Below, one piece after another: positions 8,995 through 17,051 of a stretch of DNA of 64,000 nucleotides; the stretch's first letter is position 1; the number at the start of each line of letters is the position of its first letter. Source of the DNA: Fen-1273 sp963748405. Lineage in GTDB: Bacteria > Bacteroidota > Ignavibacteria > UBA10030 > UBA6906. The DNA lies in contig CAVVIT010000002.1 in the NCBI GenBank assembly GCA_963748405.1, forward strand, positions 372,001-436,000, written 5' to 3'. The notes below the pieces were generated by a model. The model was not told the origin of the DNA. It saw only the letters and a program-made list of their open reading frames with translations, and ran no database searches. A program made the translations under genes and the position numbers.

Positions 8995-10563
8995 TCATCG
9001 TAATAGAAGAAGTTTCTTCGACTGTATAAAGCTTCCCGCGGTAATCGTGTAGACGTACACGCCGCTCGCCAGGCCTGTTCCGTCAAACCGGGTCTCGTAC
9101 GATCCCGCCTCTTTCGGCTCGTCCACAAGAACCCTGACCTTCTGACCCAGCATATCATACACGGTGAGTCTCACGTCCGCCCGCACGGGGAGAGCATACC
9201 TGATCGTGGTGAGAGGATTGAAAGGATTGGGATAATTCTGGTACAAGTGGAAAGCCCCCGGGGCTGCCGGAGGTGAAACCGGCAGAGGAGCGTTTGAAGA
9301 TGCCACGATATTCTGATACTCTCCCCTGAGTGCATCGACCGCAGTACGGAGCGCGACGATGCTCTTCAACCGATCGGTGCCGAGCGCGGCTACCTGAGCA
9401 ACGACGATTTCCTGTGTGTCTCCCGCCGCCATACGGAACGGCCCTGCAGACATCATCATCTGCATATCATGAGGAACCCGGGGGAGGGGCCCGGGAGAAT
9501 TGATCGGATCTACCCAGCCGGTATCGGCAACAGGATCACCCGTGAAAACGATCTTTGCAGGTTGATTCGTGATCGGGTTGATATAGGGGAGGCCGCTCTG
9601 CGGGATGAGGCCGTTCACAGCCCTGAACCACTGGACGTCCGCGCCGGCGGCGGAATCGGGCGTTGCGAATTGATACCCCGGGAAGAAATACACGAAAGCA
9701 CTCACGCGAAGGTTCTTGAATCCTCTCCGGAACCCCCCTTCAAAGAACGCCGAATCCGACATAGCGGACGGCACAATCGGCCCCTGTATGAGCGCGAATC
9801 CCCCGGCGGGAAGCGTTGCTCCATACGAGGCATCGGTCGGCATTCCGTTGTAGGCATACCCGAGACCACGCTGAGTGTCAAATCCGACGCAATCATCACC
9901 GGGGTCACCCACGTCGGGATCGGACCACTGCGCGAGGAACATGCTGTCGATCGGGGCGCCGCTCTTGTTGATGAGTCTCGACCGGACGAATATCGTCGTC
10001 GTCAAAGCTCCCATATTGCGCCTGTATCCCCAGATAGTTCGCTGCATTTCGATCCCGATCGGAGGCGACCCCGCGAAATTCAGCGTGCGTGAAGCGTCCA
10101 TGTCGTTGGCCACGTACCACAATGTCTGGTCCGCACCGCTCTGTCCCGGAATGTCCACCCTCGGGTCGTATTTCCCATCCCCATCAACGTCTGTGAATGG
10201 CGCGCCTTCCTGCGCCGGCCATTCATTCCAGTCTTTGACGTACTGTTGGTAGATTGCAGCCACTGTCGCCGTCTGATAACGGGATATGTCCGCAAGTTCG
10301 GTCGAAGCGATTGCGCCGACGGCCGACGCGGAATCCGACCGGGGACCGATGTCGGGCCGGACTCGGTAGATGCGATATGCAGGATTAGAAGGATCTGCGG
10401 CCACGGGGTCTGCCGTGGGCGACCCCTGGGCGATGATCGAGCCCGGCTGAAGTCCGTGAGCATATGCGGAGCCGCCGATTTTCGGCACCTGTCTTCCCTT
10501 GTGGTATCCTCCCCAGACAACACCGTCTTCGTAAAACATGAATTTTCCCGTTCCCCTGTACAG
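8995..10563 (-). pseudogene. T9SS-sorted exported protein, 5' end lost at IS junction
   Basis: About 522 residues of an exported protein are encoded up to the left end of the IS. The C-terminal 80 residues form a type IX secretion sorting domain (FHLYQNYPNPFNPLTTI, then SGVYVYTI and a final KKLLLLR). The body has a calcium-type motif (DVDGDGKYDPRVD) and matches the large FCB surface proteins whose N-terminus has a signal peptide and the 'GGxxxG' opening repeat. Here the reading frame enters the IS inverted repeat, which would supply only an artificial 17-residue start. The signal peptide and roughly 60-90 residues are therefore missing, and they are not found on the far side of the IS. The gene is most likely dead. 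Confidence 0.8.
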
Positions 10564-10625
10564 TGACCTGACCCCCTCAGACCGGTCCAATTCGTATATT
10601 GGACAATTGGTCAAAGGAGGGAAAA

Positions 10626-10904
10626 GTGAGTCGAAAGAAATACACCGCGGAACAGATCGTTGCTAAGCTTAGGGAAGCCGAAGTCCTTCTCGCCAAGAAT
10701 ATGTCTCTCGCCGAAGTCTGCCGCCAGCTCGAGGTTACAGACGTCACCTACTACCGGTGGCGCAAGGAGTTTGGCGGCCTGCGCGTCGATCAAGCCAAAC
10801 GCCTCAAAGAGATCGAGCTTGAGAACACCCGCCTGCGGAAAGTTGTCGCCGATCTGACCATCGATAATGCGATCCTGAAGGAGGCGGCCCGGGGAAACTT
10901 CTAA
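10626..10904 (+). CDS. IS3-family transposase OrfA (helix-turn-helix subunit)
   Basis: A 92-residue DNA-binding protein of IS3 elements. The HTH is formed by KKYTAEQIVAKLREAEVLL and SLAEVCRQLEVTDVTYYRWRK, followed by a leucine-zipper coiled coil (LKEIELENTRLRKVVADL). The start is chosen as GTG because AAAGGAGGG stands five bases before it; an ATG 27 bases earlier would lie in the terminal repeat region and lacks such a site. The gene ends just after the slippery heptamer used to make the OrfAB fusion. Confidence 0.9.
   Translation: MSRKKYTAEQIVAKLREAEVLLAKNMSLAEVCRQLEVTDVTYYRWRKEFGGLRVDQAKRLKEIELENTRLRKVVADLTIDNAILKEAARGNF
10892..10898 (+). promoter_or_regulatory. -1 programmed frameshift heptamer GGGAAAC
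   Basis: The heptamer fits the X XXY YYZ rule in the orfA frame (G GGA AAC) and lies one codon before the orfA stop TAA. Slipping back one base continues directly into the orfB frame, which is open and gives the family sequence LLSPAKKRRAVD. This is the classical IS3 arrangement for making the OrfAB transposase. Confidence 0.8.
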
Positions 10905-11746
10905 GCCCGGCTAAGAAACGCCGGGCAGTCGACCGAATCCAGGAGGACCTTGGATACTCGGAACGACGCATCTGTGCAGCATTAGAGCAGCCACGATCAA
11001 CTCAGCGCCACGAAGTGATCGCCAATGTCGAAGGGGATCGCTTACGGGACAGGATCACATCCCTGGCGTGCCAGTACGGCCGATACGGCTACAGACCGAT
11101 TACGGCGCTGTTGAGAGGCGAAGGCTGGTGTGTCAACCACAAGCGTGTTGAGCGTGTTTGGAGAGAGGAAGGGCTTAAAGTACCACAGAAACAGCGTAAA
11201 CGGCGACGACTCTGGCTCAACAAGGGATCGTGCGTTCGCTTACGAGCGCTGTATCCGAACCACGTATGGAGCTACGACTTTGTCTCCGATCGGACGAGTG
11301 ACGGGAGGCCCATCCGCATCCTCAACGTGATCGATGAGTTCTCGCGGAAGAGTCTGCTGATGTATGTCGCGCGAAAGATCAGGGCGATTGACGTGCTTGA
11401 ATGTCTGGCTGAATTGTTTATCATTCACGGCACACCAGACTACATCCGCTCGGATAACGGTCCGGAGTTCGTTGCAGAGATCCTCCGTGGCTGGTTGCAG
11501 CGCCTGGGCGTGAAGACGCTCTTCATCGAGCCGGGAAGCCCCTGGGAGAATGGGTACATCGAATCATTCAACGGCAAGCTAAGATACGGACTCCTGGACG
11601 GGGAGATCTTCGATACGATTCTCGAGGCGAGGGTTGTGACAGAAACCTGGAGGAGAGAATACAACACGATAAGGCCACACAGCTCTCTTGGATACAAACC
11701 ACCAGCACCTGAAGCCTACGCACCTCTTCAGCTCGCCAATCCCTGA
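10898..11746 (+). CDS. IS3-family transposase OrfB (DDE catalytic part)
   Basis: The catalytic half of the transposase, read after -1 frameshifting from orfA to give a fusion of about 373 residues; a GTG at 11015 could start a shorter separate OrfB. The N-terminal HTH_21-like part holds LGYSERRICAALEQPRSTQ. The retroviral-integrase fold follows, with the acidic triad: Asp in YDFVSDRT, Asp in RSDNGPEF, and Glu in YIESFNGKL, the last pair separated by exactly 35 residues. HSSLGYKPPAPE closes the domain as in IS3 transposases. No internal stop was seen. The subgroup is probably close to IS407, judged from the style of OrfA and the ends, but this was not tested. Confidence 0.9.
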   Translation, partial: LLSPAKKRRAVDRIQEDLGYSERRICAALEQPRSTQRHEVIANVEGDRLRDRITSLACQYGRYGYRPITALLRGEGWCVNHKRVERVWREEGLKVPQKQRKRRRLWLNKGSCVRLRALYPNHVWSYDFVSDRTSDGRPIRILNVIDEFSRKSLLMYVARKIRAIDVLECLAELFIIHGTPDYIRSDNGPEFVAEILRGWLQRLGVKTLFIEPGSPWENGYIESFNGKLRYGLLDGEIFDTILEARVVTETWRREYNTIRPHSSLGYKPPAPEAYAPLQLANP

Positions 11747-11794
11747 AGAGTCAAATCCAACTCTGAGATTGGCACAACAACCGGGGGCAGGTCA

Positions 11795-12568
11795 AGAGCA
11801 TTCCTGTTGCCTTGGGCAATCTATTGTCGCTACTTTACCGATAGATTAGGCGATTGCTCCTCTTTGAAATCAAACGTTCCAATGGTCCTCTCTTCAAAGT
11901 CATTACTGTCACATGCAATTCATCTACTTGATCTTAGAATACCTTCAAATCGTTTTCGATATCCTCAAACCATTTTGCCTAGTCTATTTTGGAGCGCATT
12001 ACGACACACATCGTGGCAGTAACATGAATCTGGTTGCATACGCGTATCTCACAGTTAATACTCCCATAGCACCGTGTGAGTTTATCGGAATCCCGACTGC
12101 ATTCTATTGAAGGCAGCCCAAAGAGTATATTTCTGAGTTAACACGGTTCATGTCGTAGCTGCTGGATTCCAATCGTTGCCCACTTCGTCGAGGTCTGCAA
12201 ATCTATCGCTGTTGAACTGAATCCCGGGATATTGACTTCGCCTCCCTCAGTTCGATTAAGGCGAGTCCTGGCCGGGAGGATAAAGTGAACGCCACAGGAC
12301 AGACAAGAGGAATTAGAAGAGTTCGTTCGGATCGCATTGATGGGGCTCCCTTGTCTTAATGGAGGATTGGAAGAGGTTCCTCTTGTACGCGAAAGCTTCT
12401 GTATTCAGAGCTGGCTGCTGAATAAGATCTGCGACGCGGTAGGCATATGCCGATTGCAGGGCCTTCATTTCGGCGGAGCTTTAGCTCTCTAACATGATCA
12501 ATCTGGCTTAGAATGGGTCTTCCGCCTTAGAGGCCAAAAACGCCCTTCACAGGAAAATATTGATGATG
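11795..12568 (+). other. Gene-poor, lower-GC stretch
   Basis: About 770 bases between the IS and the next gene hold no convincing gene. The base composition is visibly more AT-rich than the rest of the window. The minus strand has a short stretch (near 12170-12245) reading like the tail of a protein (SQYPGIQF, then DRFADLDEVGNDWNP before a stop), which may be a remnant but has no recognisable family. The missing 5' part of the interrupted T9SS gene is not here in any frame. Confidence 0.5.
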
Positions 12569-13690
12569 TCACCTTCGGCCGATTGCAGCAATTGCCTGTT
12601 GTGCGCTTCCGACCGCGATTACGAGATTCCCCTTGATAGAGACTCTCGCCCAAACACCGTTACCGTTTGGGATCTCAGTTTTGTAGTTGTACCAGGACAT
12701 GCCGTTGAAATGTACTATCTCAAGGTAACTTCCGACGACAAAGATATCGTTGACGGCATTCCCTCGAATACTTGCGGAACCAAAGCTCGTTACCACACCC
12801 GGTTGATATACGGCCCACGGGGAATCACCGAGCCGATCTATTTGCCCAATTCCTGACCCCACGACATAGTACTTTTGATTGGGCACAAACCAGATGCCAC
12901 GGGCCATCCCGGGCAGTCCAGTATCGGGAACCTGCCCGATTCCGGTTCCTTGGATTGAAAGCACATTTTTGTTTACACCATCTGATGCAACGGCCAAGAC
13001 TTGATATTGAGCAGTAGCCGGATTTCTTGCTCCCCAGATGTCGAACACCTCTAAATTTGTGGCGGTGTGAAGCAATTGCCAAGTCGCACCGTCAAAATGT
13101 ACGATGCGGCCATCGAGCCCACCCACGTATAAGTCCTTGTCCGATGTACCCCAGATCCTGTTGGGGGGCGGTGGAGTTATTTCTGGGGGGATTGCGAATG
13201 ATTGGAACGAGTTGCCGTCCCAATGAACAAGATTGCCGAAACCGAACCAGATGTCATTCTCACTGAGGGCGAAGACGGAATAGATTGGGCCTAATGCTGA
13301 ATCGCTTTGAAAATAGTAGTTCTGAAAATGATAATATAGTCGTCTAACCGTCCACGTCTTCCCATTCCACGTCGCGTAATTATACAGCACGGGATCGGCA
13401 TTCCCAACGGAATCATTCAAGTAAAGACTTCCACATGCATAAGCCAGTGAGTCATTTACCACGACAACATCGAAAAATTCATTCCCGAGTCCGTCTCCGA
13501 TACTATCGATATGCCACCGAAATACGTGACCGGTGGTGTCCGTGATGTTGTCCGGTGGCTGCGGAGGAGCGGAGTGGCGACATGAAACCAGAACTAGAAA
13601 GGGAAGGAACGCACTACCAATTCCTAAAAGTCTTAGTGCATGTAATGGATGATGCCATTTCGTAGACCAGCGAAAACGCATCTTGAGCAC
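12569..13690 (-). CDS. Hypothetical lipoprotein, beta-propeller-like
   Basis: A 373-residue exported protein. A basic N-terminus and hydrophobic stretch run into the lipobox LVLVSC (Cys37), so it should be lipidated. The mature part repeats short strand modules with the form 'W G/DG... DIWxxG' (for example ENDIWFGFGNLVHWDGNSF, KDLYVGGLDGRIVHFDGATW and NDIFVVGSYLEIVHFNGMSW). This is the look of glucosyl- or kelch-type beta-propeller lipoproteins common in FCB genomes. It has no transmembrane segment beyond the signal and no catalytic motif I can name. It lies alone in the low-GC region, with no partners, and its codon use follows that region rather than the core. The start could be nine bases later at the second Met. 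Confidence 0.6.
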   Translation of the reverse strand: MLKMRFRWSTKWHHPLHALRLLGIGSAFLPFLVLVSCRHSAPPQPPDNITDTTGHVFRWHIDSIGDGLGNEFFDVVVVNDSLAYACGSLYLNDSVGNADPVLYNYATWNGKTWTVRRLYYHFQNYYFQSDSALGPIYSVFALSENDIWFGFGNLVHWDGNSFQSFAIPPEITPPPPNRIWGTSDKDLYVGGLDGRIVHFDGATWQLLHTATNLEVFDIWGARNPATAQYQVLAVASDGVNKNVLSIQGTGIGQVPDTGLPGMARGIWFVPNQKYYVVGSGIGQIDRLGDSPWAVYQPGVVTSFGSASIRGNAVNDIFVVGSYLEIVHFNGMSWYNYKTEIPNGNGVWARVSIKGNLVIAVGSAQQAIAAIGRR

Positions 13691-14733
13691 CGTAGCAAGT
13701 GTCGAATTCGTGCTTCTTGTGCCGCGGCGATCAGATGGCAGTTCGTTACGAGAAAGGAGTTGATCCAGGAATCGCGACGGCGTAACTCGGAGCGATTGCG
13801 AAGAACAGTGAGGACTCTGCGAACAAGATACTGCGACAAATCGCAGTTGTCAAGCTTGACCAAATTGTGTCATTCGATGGGAAATAGTGAAATCTTGTCC
13901 AACAATCTTGGAGTTCTAACAGAAAATACTGAGGTTCCCATGGCGTACAAACATCTTCCCCTCACGTAAATTTAGTATCCCGCTTCGCACAGAAACGACG
14001 CCCTCCCATATTTACCCACAAGGTCATGATCTCGGAGAAATCCCGGCCGAGAATTCTGGCCCCTCATTCATCGGAATATGATCGGCTCACCAAGAAAATC
14101 AATCAGGGAAATTACGGATCAGCAGCGTACGTAGAATTACGGGTGGATATTTTGCTTGCCCGTTTATTTTCAGCACCACCTTCATCCCCTGCTCTCCTCC
14201 CACTGGCCCCACATCGTCCGGGGTTGCGCGGTTGAACTCCCCGAGGGCCTGCCGTTGTCAAGTCTACCTCAGTACTCCCTGTGCTTTTATGGTCATAGCT
14301 GTCTCCTCAATTCATCGTTCCGCTGCAGCTGGGTACTTCTTCCGATCTGGAGCCTCCCGGATCTGAGGGGAGGATACGTTCCCGGGGACTCTGGATATTT
14401 ACGGGCCTGGGGTTACTACCAAGTTTTTTCTGCCTTGCCGTCTGTTTTCTCCAATGTTGTCGATGGGTTTCATCACCTTCAGTGACTGTTTTGAGCAGAC
14501 ATTAGTGTGCATTTTCGATCTCCCGAAAGAAAATGAACACAGGGGTCGGACCCAGCGAACCATACCCAACTTACGGAGAGCCTCAGTCCTGCTCAAATCC
14601 TTGCCAATGTCTTTGCCAGAGAGTTGGCAAACTTTTGGCGAACTGGCGAAGTGGCAACGATTGTTCGCCAGGATCATTGCCAGCTATTCCCCAGAGCGAA
14701 AGGCAAGCTGGCAAAGGAATCAATAGTTTGTCA
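13691..14733 (+). other. Gene-poor stretch between lipoprotein and integrase
   Basis: Roughly 1 kb with no gene I can identify beyond one doubtful 69-codon ORF. The composition is again AT-richer than the core. The right end (from about 14600) holds a cluster of TTGCCA/TGGCAA words described separately. No second copy of the tRNA-Pro 3' end, which would mark the other attachment site, was seen here. Confidence 0.5.
14026..14235 (+). CDS. Doubtful small ORF, FlgM-like pattern in N-terminal half
   Basis: The first 47 residues read as a plausible small helical protein: SSEYDRLTKKINQGNYGSAA followed by VELRVDILLARL. The pattern 'helix - (K)IxxGxY - xxxx - helix with LL' is that of the anti-sigma-28 factor FlgM and of related short proteins. 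An AAGG lies five bases before the ATG. The last 22 residues are Pro-rich and unlike the family, so the ORF may be frameshifted or simply spurious. No flagellar genes are in the window. Treat as a weak candidate only. Confidence 0.2.
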   Translation: MISEKSRPRILAPHSSEYDRLTKKINQGNYGSAAYVELRVDILLARLFSAPPSSPALLPLAPHRPGLRG

Positions 14734-14792
14734 TCAAAGTTGTGTCAAAGAAAGTTCGCCCTTGCCATGGGGTCTACGGGGTTCTGGCAAAG
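14601..14792. repeat. Cluster of TTGCCA/TGGCAA (TTCGCC/GGCGAA) words
   Basis: Within about 190 bases the hexamer TTGCCA or its complement TGGCAA, or the one-base variants TTCGCC and GGCGAA, occurs about a dozen times. Examples start at 14601, 14613, 14625, 14636, 14645, 14652, 14664, 14677, 14710, 14755, 14762 and 14785, in both orientations and with uneven spacing. The cluster overlaps the 3' end of the integrase gene. It could be arm-type binding sites of a recombinase or excisionase, or an iteron-like array; coincidence is possible but seems unlikely at this density. Confidence 0.45.
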
Positions 14793-15810
14793 TTATGACC
14801 GGGAGTATCTTCTCGACGGTCTCGTGCAACTCGCTAGGAGCCAAGTGGGCATAGACTTGCGTCATAGCGATGCTGCTATGGCCAAGCAGTCTCTGTACCT
14901 CATAGATTGAGACTCCAGCCTGGACCAGCCAGGTTCCGAAGCTGTGCCTCATACTGTGAAAATGGAGAGCGGGATTTACATGTGCGGCGATCACGCATTG
15001 CTTGAAATTTCTAGACGCGATGTCCTTTGTCAGCCGACGGCCTTGGAACGAGAACACTAACTCCGATTGTGCGTAACTCTTGCGTTTGGAGAGCATGCTA
15101 CAAAGCAGACTATTCATAGGGATTGTGCGGTTCTTCCTGTTCTTAGTGGTGAAGGAAGCCGTGTTCTGCACTCGAATCACTCTCTGAACGAAATCGACAT
15201 CTTCCCATTGAAGAGCAGCCATCTCCCCAAGTCTCATTCCCGTGCTTACTGCGCAAATGTACAGATCACGAAGATCTTGGTCTCTCTCGTGGTCTACAAT
15301 CGCCCTCAATTCCTCTTTGGTCAAGTGAACAGGGAGAAGCTCCCGAAGCCTCGGTCGCACAACTCTCCGGAATGGATTTGTCTCAATGTGCCCCCACCGC
15401 ATCGCCGTTTGGAAGGCGCTGGCCAATGTGACGAAGTAAGCCCTCGAGGTACGGTCAGACTTTCCAGGCGCAATCGAGGCTAAGAACTGTTCGACTTCAC
15501 GAACTCCAACCTTCTGGAGTGGAAGATCTCCGACAGTTTTTAGCAAGCCGCGCAAAGATACGGCGATATTCTCACAATATGACCGTGAGTATCGGCCTTT
15601 GGCGTAATCGAGATAAGTAGCCGTGAAGGAAGAGAGCGAAGGGGGGAAGGGCTGGCGTTGAGGCTTGTCTTGCGATGATTGTATGAAATTCCGAAAGATC
15701 TTCAGGGCCTCAGACTTCGAGGAACTCCGGGTGGAGATTTTCTGCCTACGGCCTTGTTCGTCGGTGAACCAGATGTAGTAGATGCCGTTGGATCGTTTTG
15801 AGATGTGCAT
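14734..15810 (-). CDS. Tyrosine-family site-specific integrase of a mobile element
   Basis: A 358-residue phage/island-type integrase. The order is an N-terminal AP2-like arm-binding strand region (ISKRSNGIYYIWFTDEQGRR), a SAM-like core-binding domain (about 55-150, LDYAKGRYSRSYCENIA), and the catalytic domain with Arg in STGMRLGE, the HSMRHSFG box, LLGHSSIAMTQ and the nucleophile Tyr in VYAHL. The start is the ATG preceded by AGGAGGGG; an in-frame ATG 48 bases upstream lacks one. The gene lies about 80 bases from the 3' end of tRNA-Pro on the same strand, the usual place for an integrase that recombines into a tRNA. It is distinct from the housekeeping XerD later in the window. Confidence 0.92.
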   Translation of the reverse strand: MHISKRSNGIYYIWFTDEQGRRQKISTRSSSKSEALKIFRNFIQSSQDKPQRQPFPPSLSSFTATYLDYAKGRYSRSYCENIAVSLRGLLKTVGDLPLQKVGVREVEQFLASIAPGKSDRTSRAYFVTLASAFQTAMRWGHIETNPFRRVVRPRLRELLPVHLTKEELRAIVDHERDQDLRDLYICAVSTGMRLGEMAALQWEDVDFVQRVIRVQNTASFTTKNRKNRTIPMNSLLCSMLSKRKSYAQSELVFSFQGRRLTKDIASRNFKQCVIAAHVNPALHFHSMRHSFGTWLVQAGVSIYEVQRLLGHSSIAMTQVYAHLAPSELHETVEKILPVITLPEPRRPHGKGELSLTQL

Positions 15811-15879
15811 TGCCCCCTCCTTGTCGCGAGGAAGGGCAACCACTTGGGCAACCACCACTCTGCCGATGAACGTAAACTC

Positions 15880-15910
15880 TTCAAATCTCGTCGGAGCGAG
15901 GGGATTTGAA
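15880..15910. repeat. Inverted repeat spanning the tRNA-Pro 3' end; candidate att core
   Basis: TTCAAATC (15880-15887) and GATTTGAA (15903-15910) form a perfect 8-base inverted repeat centred on the tRNA discriminator; the right arm is the T-arm of the tRNA gene and the left arm lies just outside it. An inverted pair about 15 bases apart at the edge of an integrase-linked tRNA is what a tyrosine-recombinase core site looks like. It might instead be a transcription-termination hairpin, but no T-run follows. Confidence 0.4.
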
Positions 15911-15964
15911 CCCCTGACCCCCTGAACCCCATTCAGGTGCGCTACCGGGCTGCGCTACGCTCCG
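15891..15964 (-). tRNA. tRNA-Pro (anticodon GGG)
   Basis: The minus strand folds as a full cloverleaf: acceptor CGGAGCG paired with CGCTCCG, D-stem GCGC/GCGC, anticodon stem CCTGA/TCAGG around a seven-base loop ATGGGGT with anticodon GGG, and T-arm GGGGTTCAAATCCCC. The CCA end is not encoded. The integrase gene follows its 3' end, so this tRNA is the probable integration site. Confidence 0.95.
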
Positions 15965-15992
15965 TTGTTCCGGTGATGCTGCAATCTCGTTG

Positions 15993-16376
15993 CTACGCCA
16001 GCTTCTTCAACAGCTCCTGCAGGACCTCTTTCGTCTCCAGCACGTCCGCGCGGAGCTGCTCGTCCTTGATCTTCGTCCTGGACTTCGGCGCGTCGATGAG
16101 CTCGAGCTGCTCTCCCGTGTCGACCTCGGGAGTGTACGTTTTCAGGACCTGCTTGGCTCCCTCGATCGTGTACCGTTCATCGCGGAGGAGCTTCTTAATG
16201 TACAGGATCAGCTTGATGTCGCGGTTGGTGTATATCCGGTTGCCGGCCCTGTTCTTTGCGGGCTTCAGCTGTTCGAATTCCGACTCCCAGTACCGCAGCA
16301 CATACTGCTCGAGGTCCGTGATCTTGGCGACCTCGCTGATCGAATAGTACAGTTTTTTGATCCCGAGGGACTTCAT
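15993..16376 (-). CDS. MerR-family transcriptional regulator
   Basis: A 127-residue regulator. The N-terminal winged helix (YYSISEVAKITDLEQYVLRYWE) and the wing with NRAGNRIYTNRDI are MerR-like; a long basic/acidic helix for dimerisation fills the C-terminal half. There is no cysteine or metal-binding tail, so it belongs with the small HTH_17/MerR proteins of Bacteroidota of unknown inducer. The start is placed at MKSLGIKKLYYS; a longer form from 16460 would add 28 residues without family resemblance. It is the last gene before tRNA-Pro in a run of minus-strand genes and is separated by about 115 bases from the lipoprotein upstream. Confidence 0.85.
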   Translation of the reverse strand: MKSLGIKKLYYSISEVAKITDLEQYVLRYWESEFEQLKPAKNRAGNRIYTNRDIKLILYIKKLLRDERYTIEGAKQVLKTYTPEVDTGEQLELIDAPKSRTKIKDEQLRADVLETKEVLQELLKKLA

Positions 16377-16490
16377 CGACGATCGCGAAGTGTGCGAAGA
16401 ACGCTCTACCGTCTCCAAATTACTCAAATCCCGCGTGAGAATCAACAGTCCCTCCGGCACGCTTCAGGCCCCCGGAAGCGGCCTCCGATG

Positions 16491-17051
16491 CTACCGGTTC
16501 ATCGATTTTGAGAGCCGGATGTCCATTTCCTTGATTTTCTTCAATTCCGCCTGTGCGTTCTGGATCTGGAGCTCGAGGTCCTGCATCCTGTGCGCATCGG
16601 CGGTGAGCAGGGCGGATTGTCTCTTTGACAGGACCGTTAAGCTGTCGGCGGCCGTATACATTTGTGTTACCTGGGCGCGCAAAGAGAGAATGCGGTGAAG
16701 GAGCTCCACGGAGACACGCACGTTTTCCCTTTCCGGCTTGCTCAGGGGGAGAGCAAGGTACCTGATGTACCACCGGTATGCTGCGCTGTCATTCCCGTCC
16801 GAATACGGGCTGATGGAGTACATGAGCGCGGCGCGCCGAACCGCAGTCGGATAGAAGCTCGATTCGGGGAAGCGTTCGGCCACGGACACATACGCCGCGG
16901 CGGCCGCCTGGAACTGCCCCTCCTGCTCGAGGCTATCGGCGACGTTCATCCGCCGGCCCACCTTCGAATCGGGGTTCCGTGCGTCCGGGAAAAGACCGCA
17001 CCCGGAAACCACCAAGGCGGCAGTCACAAATAAACAGGAAACTATTCTCAT
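16491..17051 (-). CDS. Lipoprotein with coiled coil, downstream of a sensor kinase
   Basis: A 186-residue lipoprotein. The signal peptide ends in the lipobox VVSGC (Cys18). Residues about 35-100 look like TPR-type helices (ADSLEQEGQFQAAAAAYVSV and a following SFYPTAVRRAALMYSI), and residues 120-180 form a coiled coil rich in Gln, Glu and Lys. It overlaps the preceding kinase gene by four bases. Kinase followed by a lipoprotein with helical repeats recalls the qseE-qseG arrangement of Enterobacteria, where QseG is a lipoprotein acting with the sensor. There is no sequence evidence of direct homology, so this is only an analogy. Confidence 0.65.
   Translation of the reverse strand: MRIVSCLFVTAALVVSGCGLFPDARNPDSKVGRRMNVADSLEQEGQFQAAAAAYVSVAERFPESSFYPTAVRRAALMYSISPYSDGNDSAAYRWYIRYLALPLSKPERENVRVSVELLHRILSLRAQVTQMYTAADSLTVLSKRQSALLTADAHRMQDLELQIQNAQAELKKIKEMDIRLSKSMNR

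Larger units (their letters stand above)
10564..11794 (+). mobile_element. IS3-family insertion sequence (OrfA/OrfB, about 1.23 kb)
   Basis: The element begins TGACCTGACCCCC and ends with the inverse, GGGGGCAGGTCA; the two termini match over about 13 bases with one mismatch, with the TG...CA ends of IS3 elements. It carries overlapping orfA and orfB with a -1 frameshift signal. Flanking bases are ACAG on the left and AGAG on the right, so no 3-4 base target duplication is visible beyond AG. Both ORFs look intact, so the element itself could still be active. The left edge cuts a T9SS gene. Confidence 0.9.

Noticed and set aside
11807..12110. Short overlapping plus-strand frames in the low-GC gap
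   Set aside because: They lack ribosome sites and have Leu/Ser/Phe-rich composition typical of translated non-coding AT-rich DNA.
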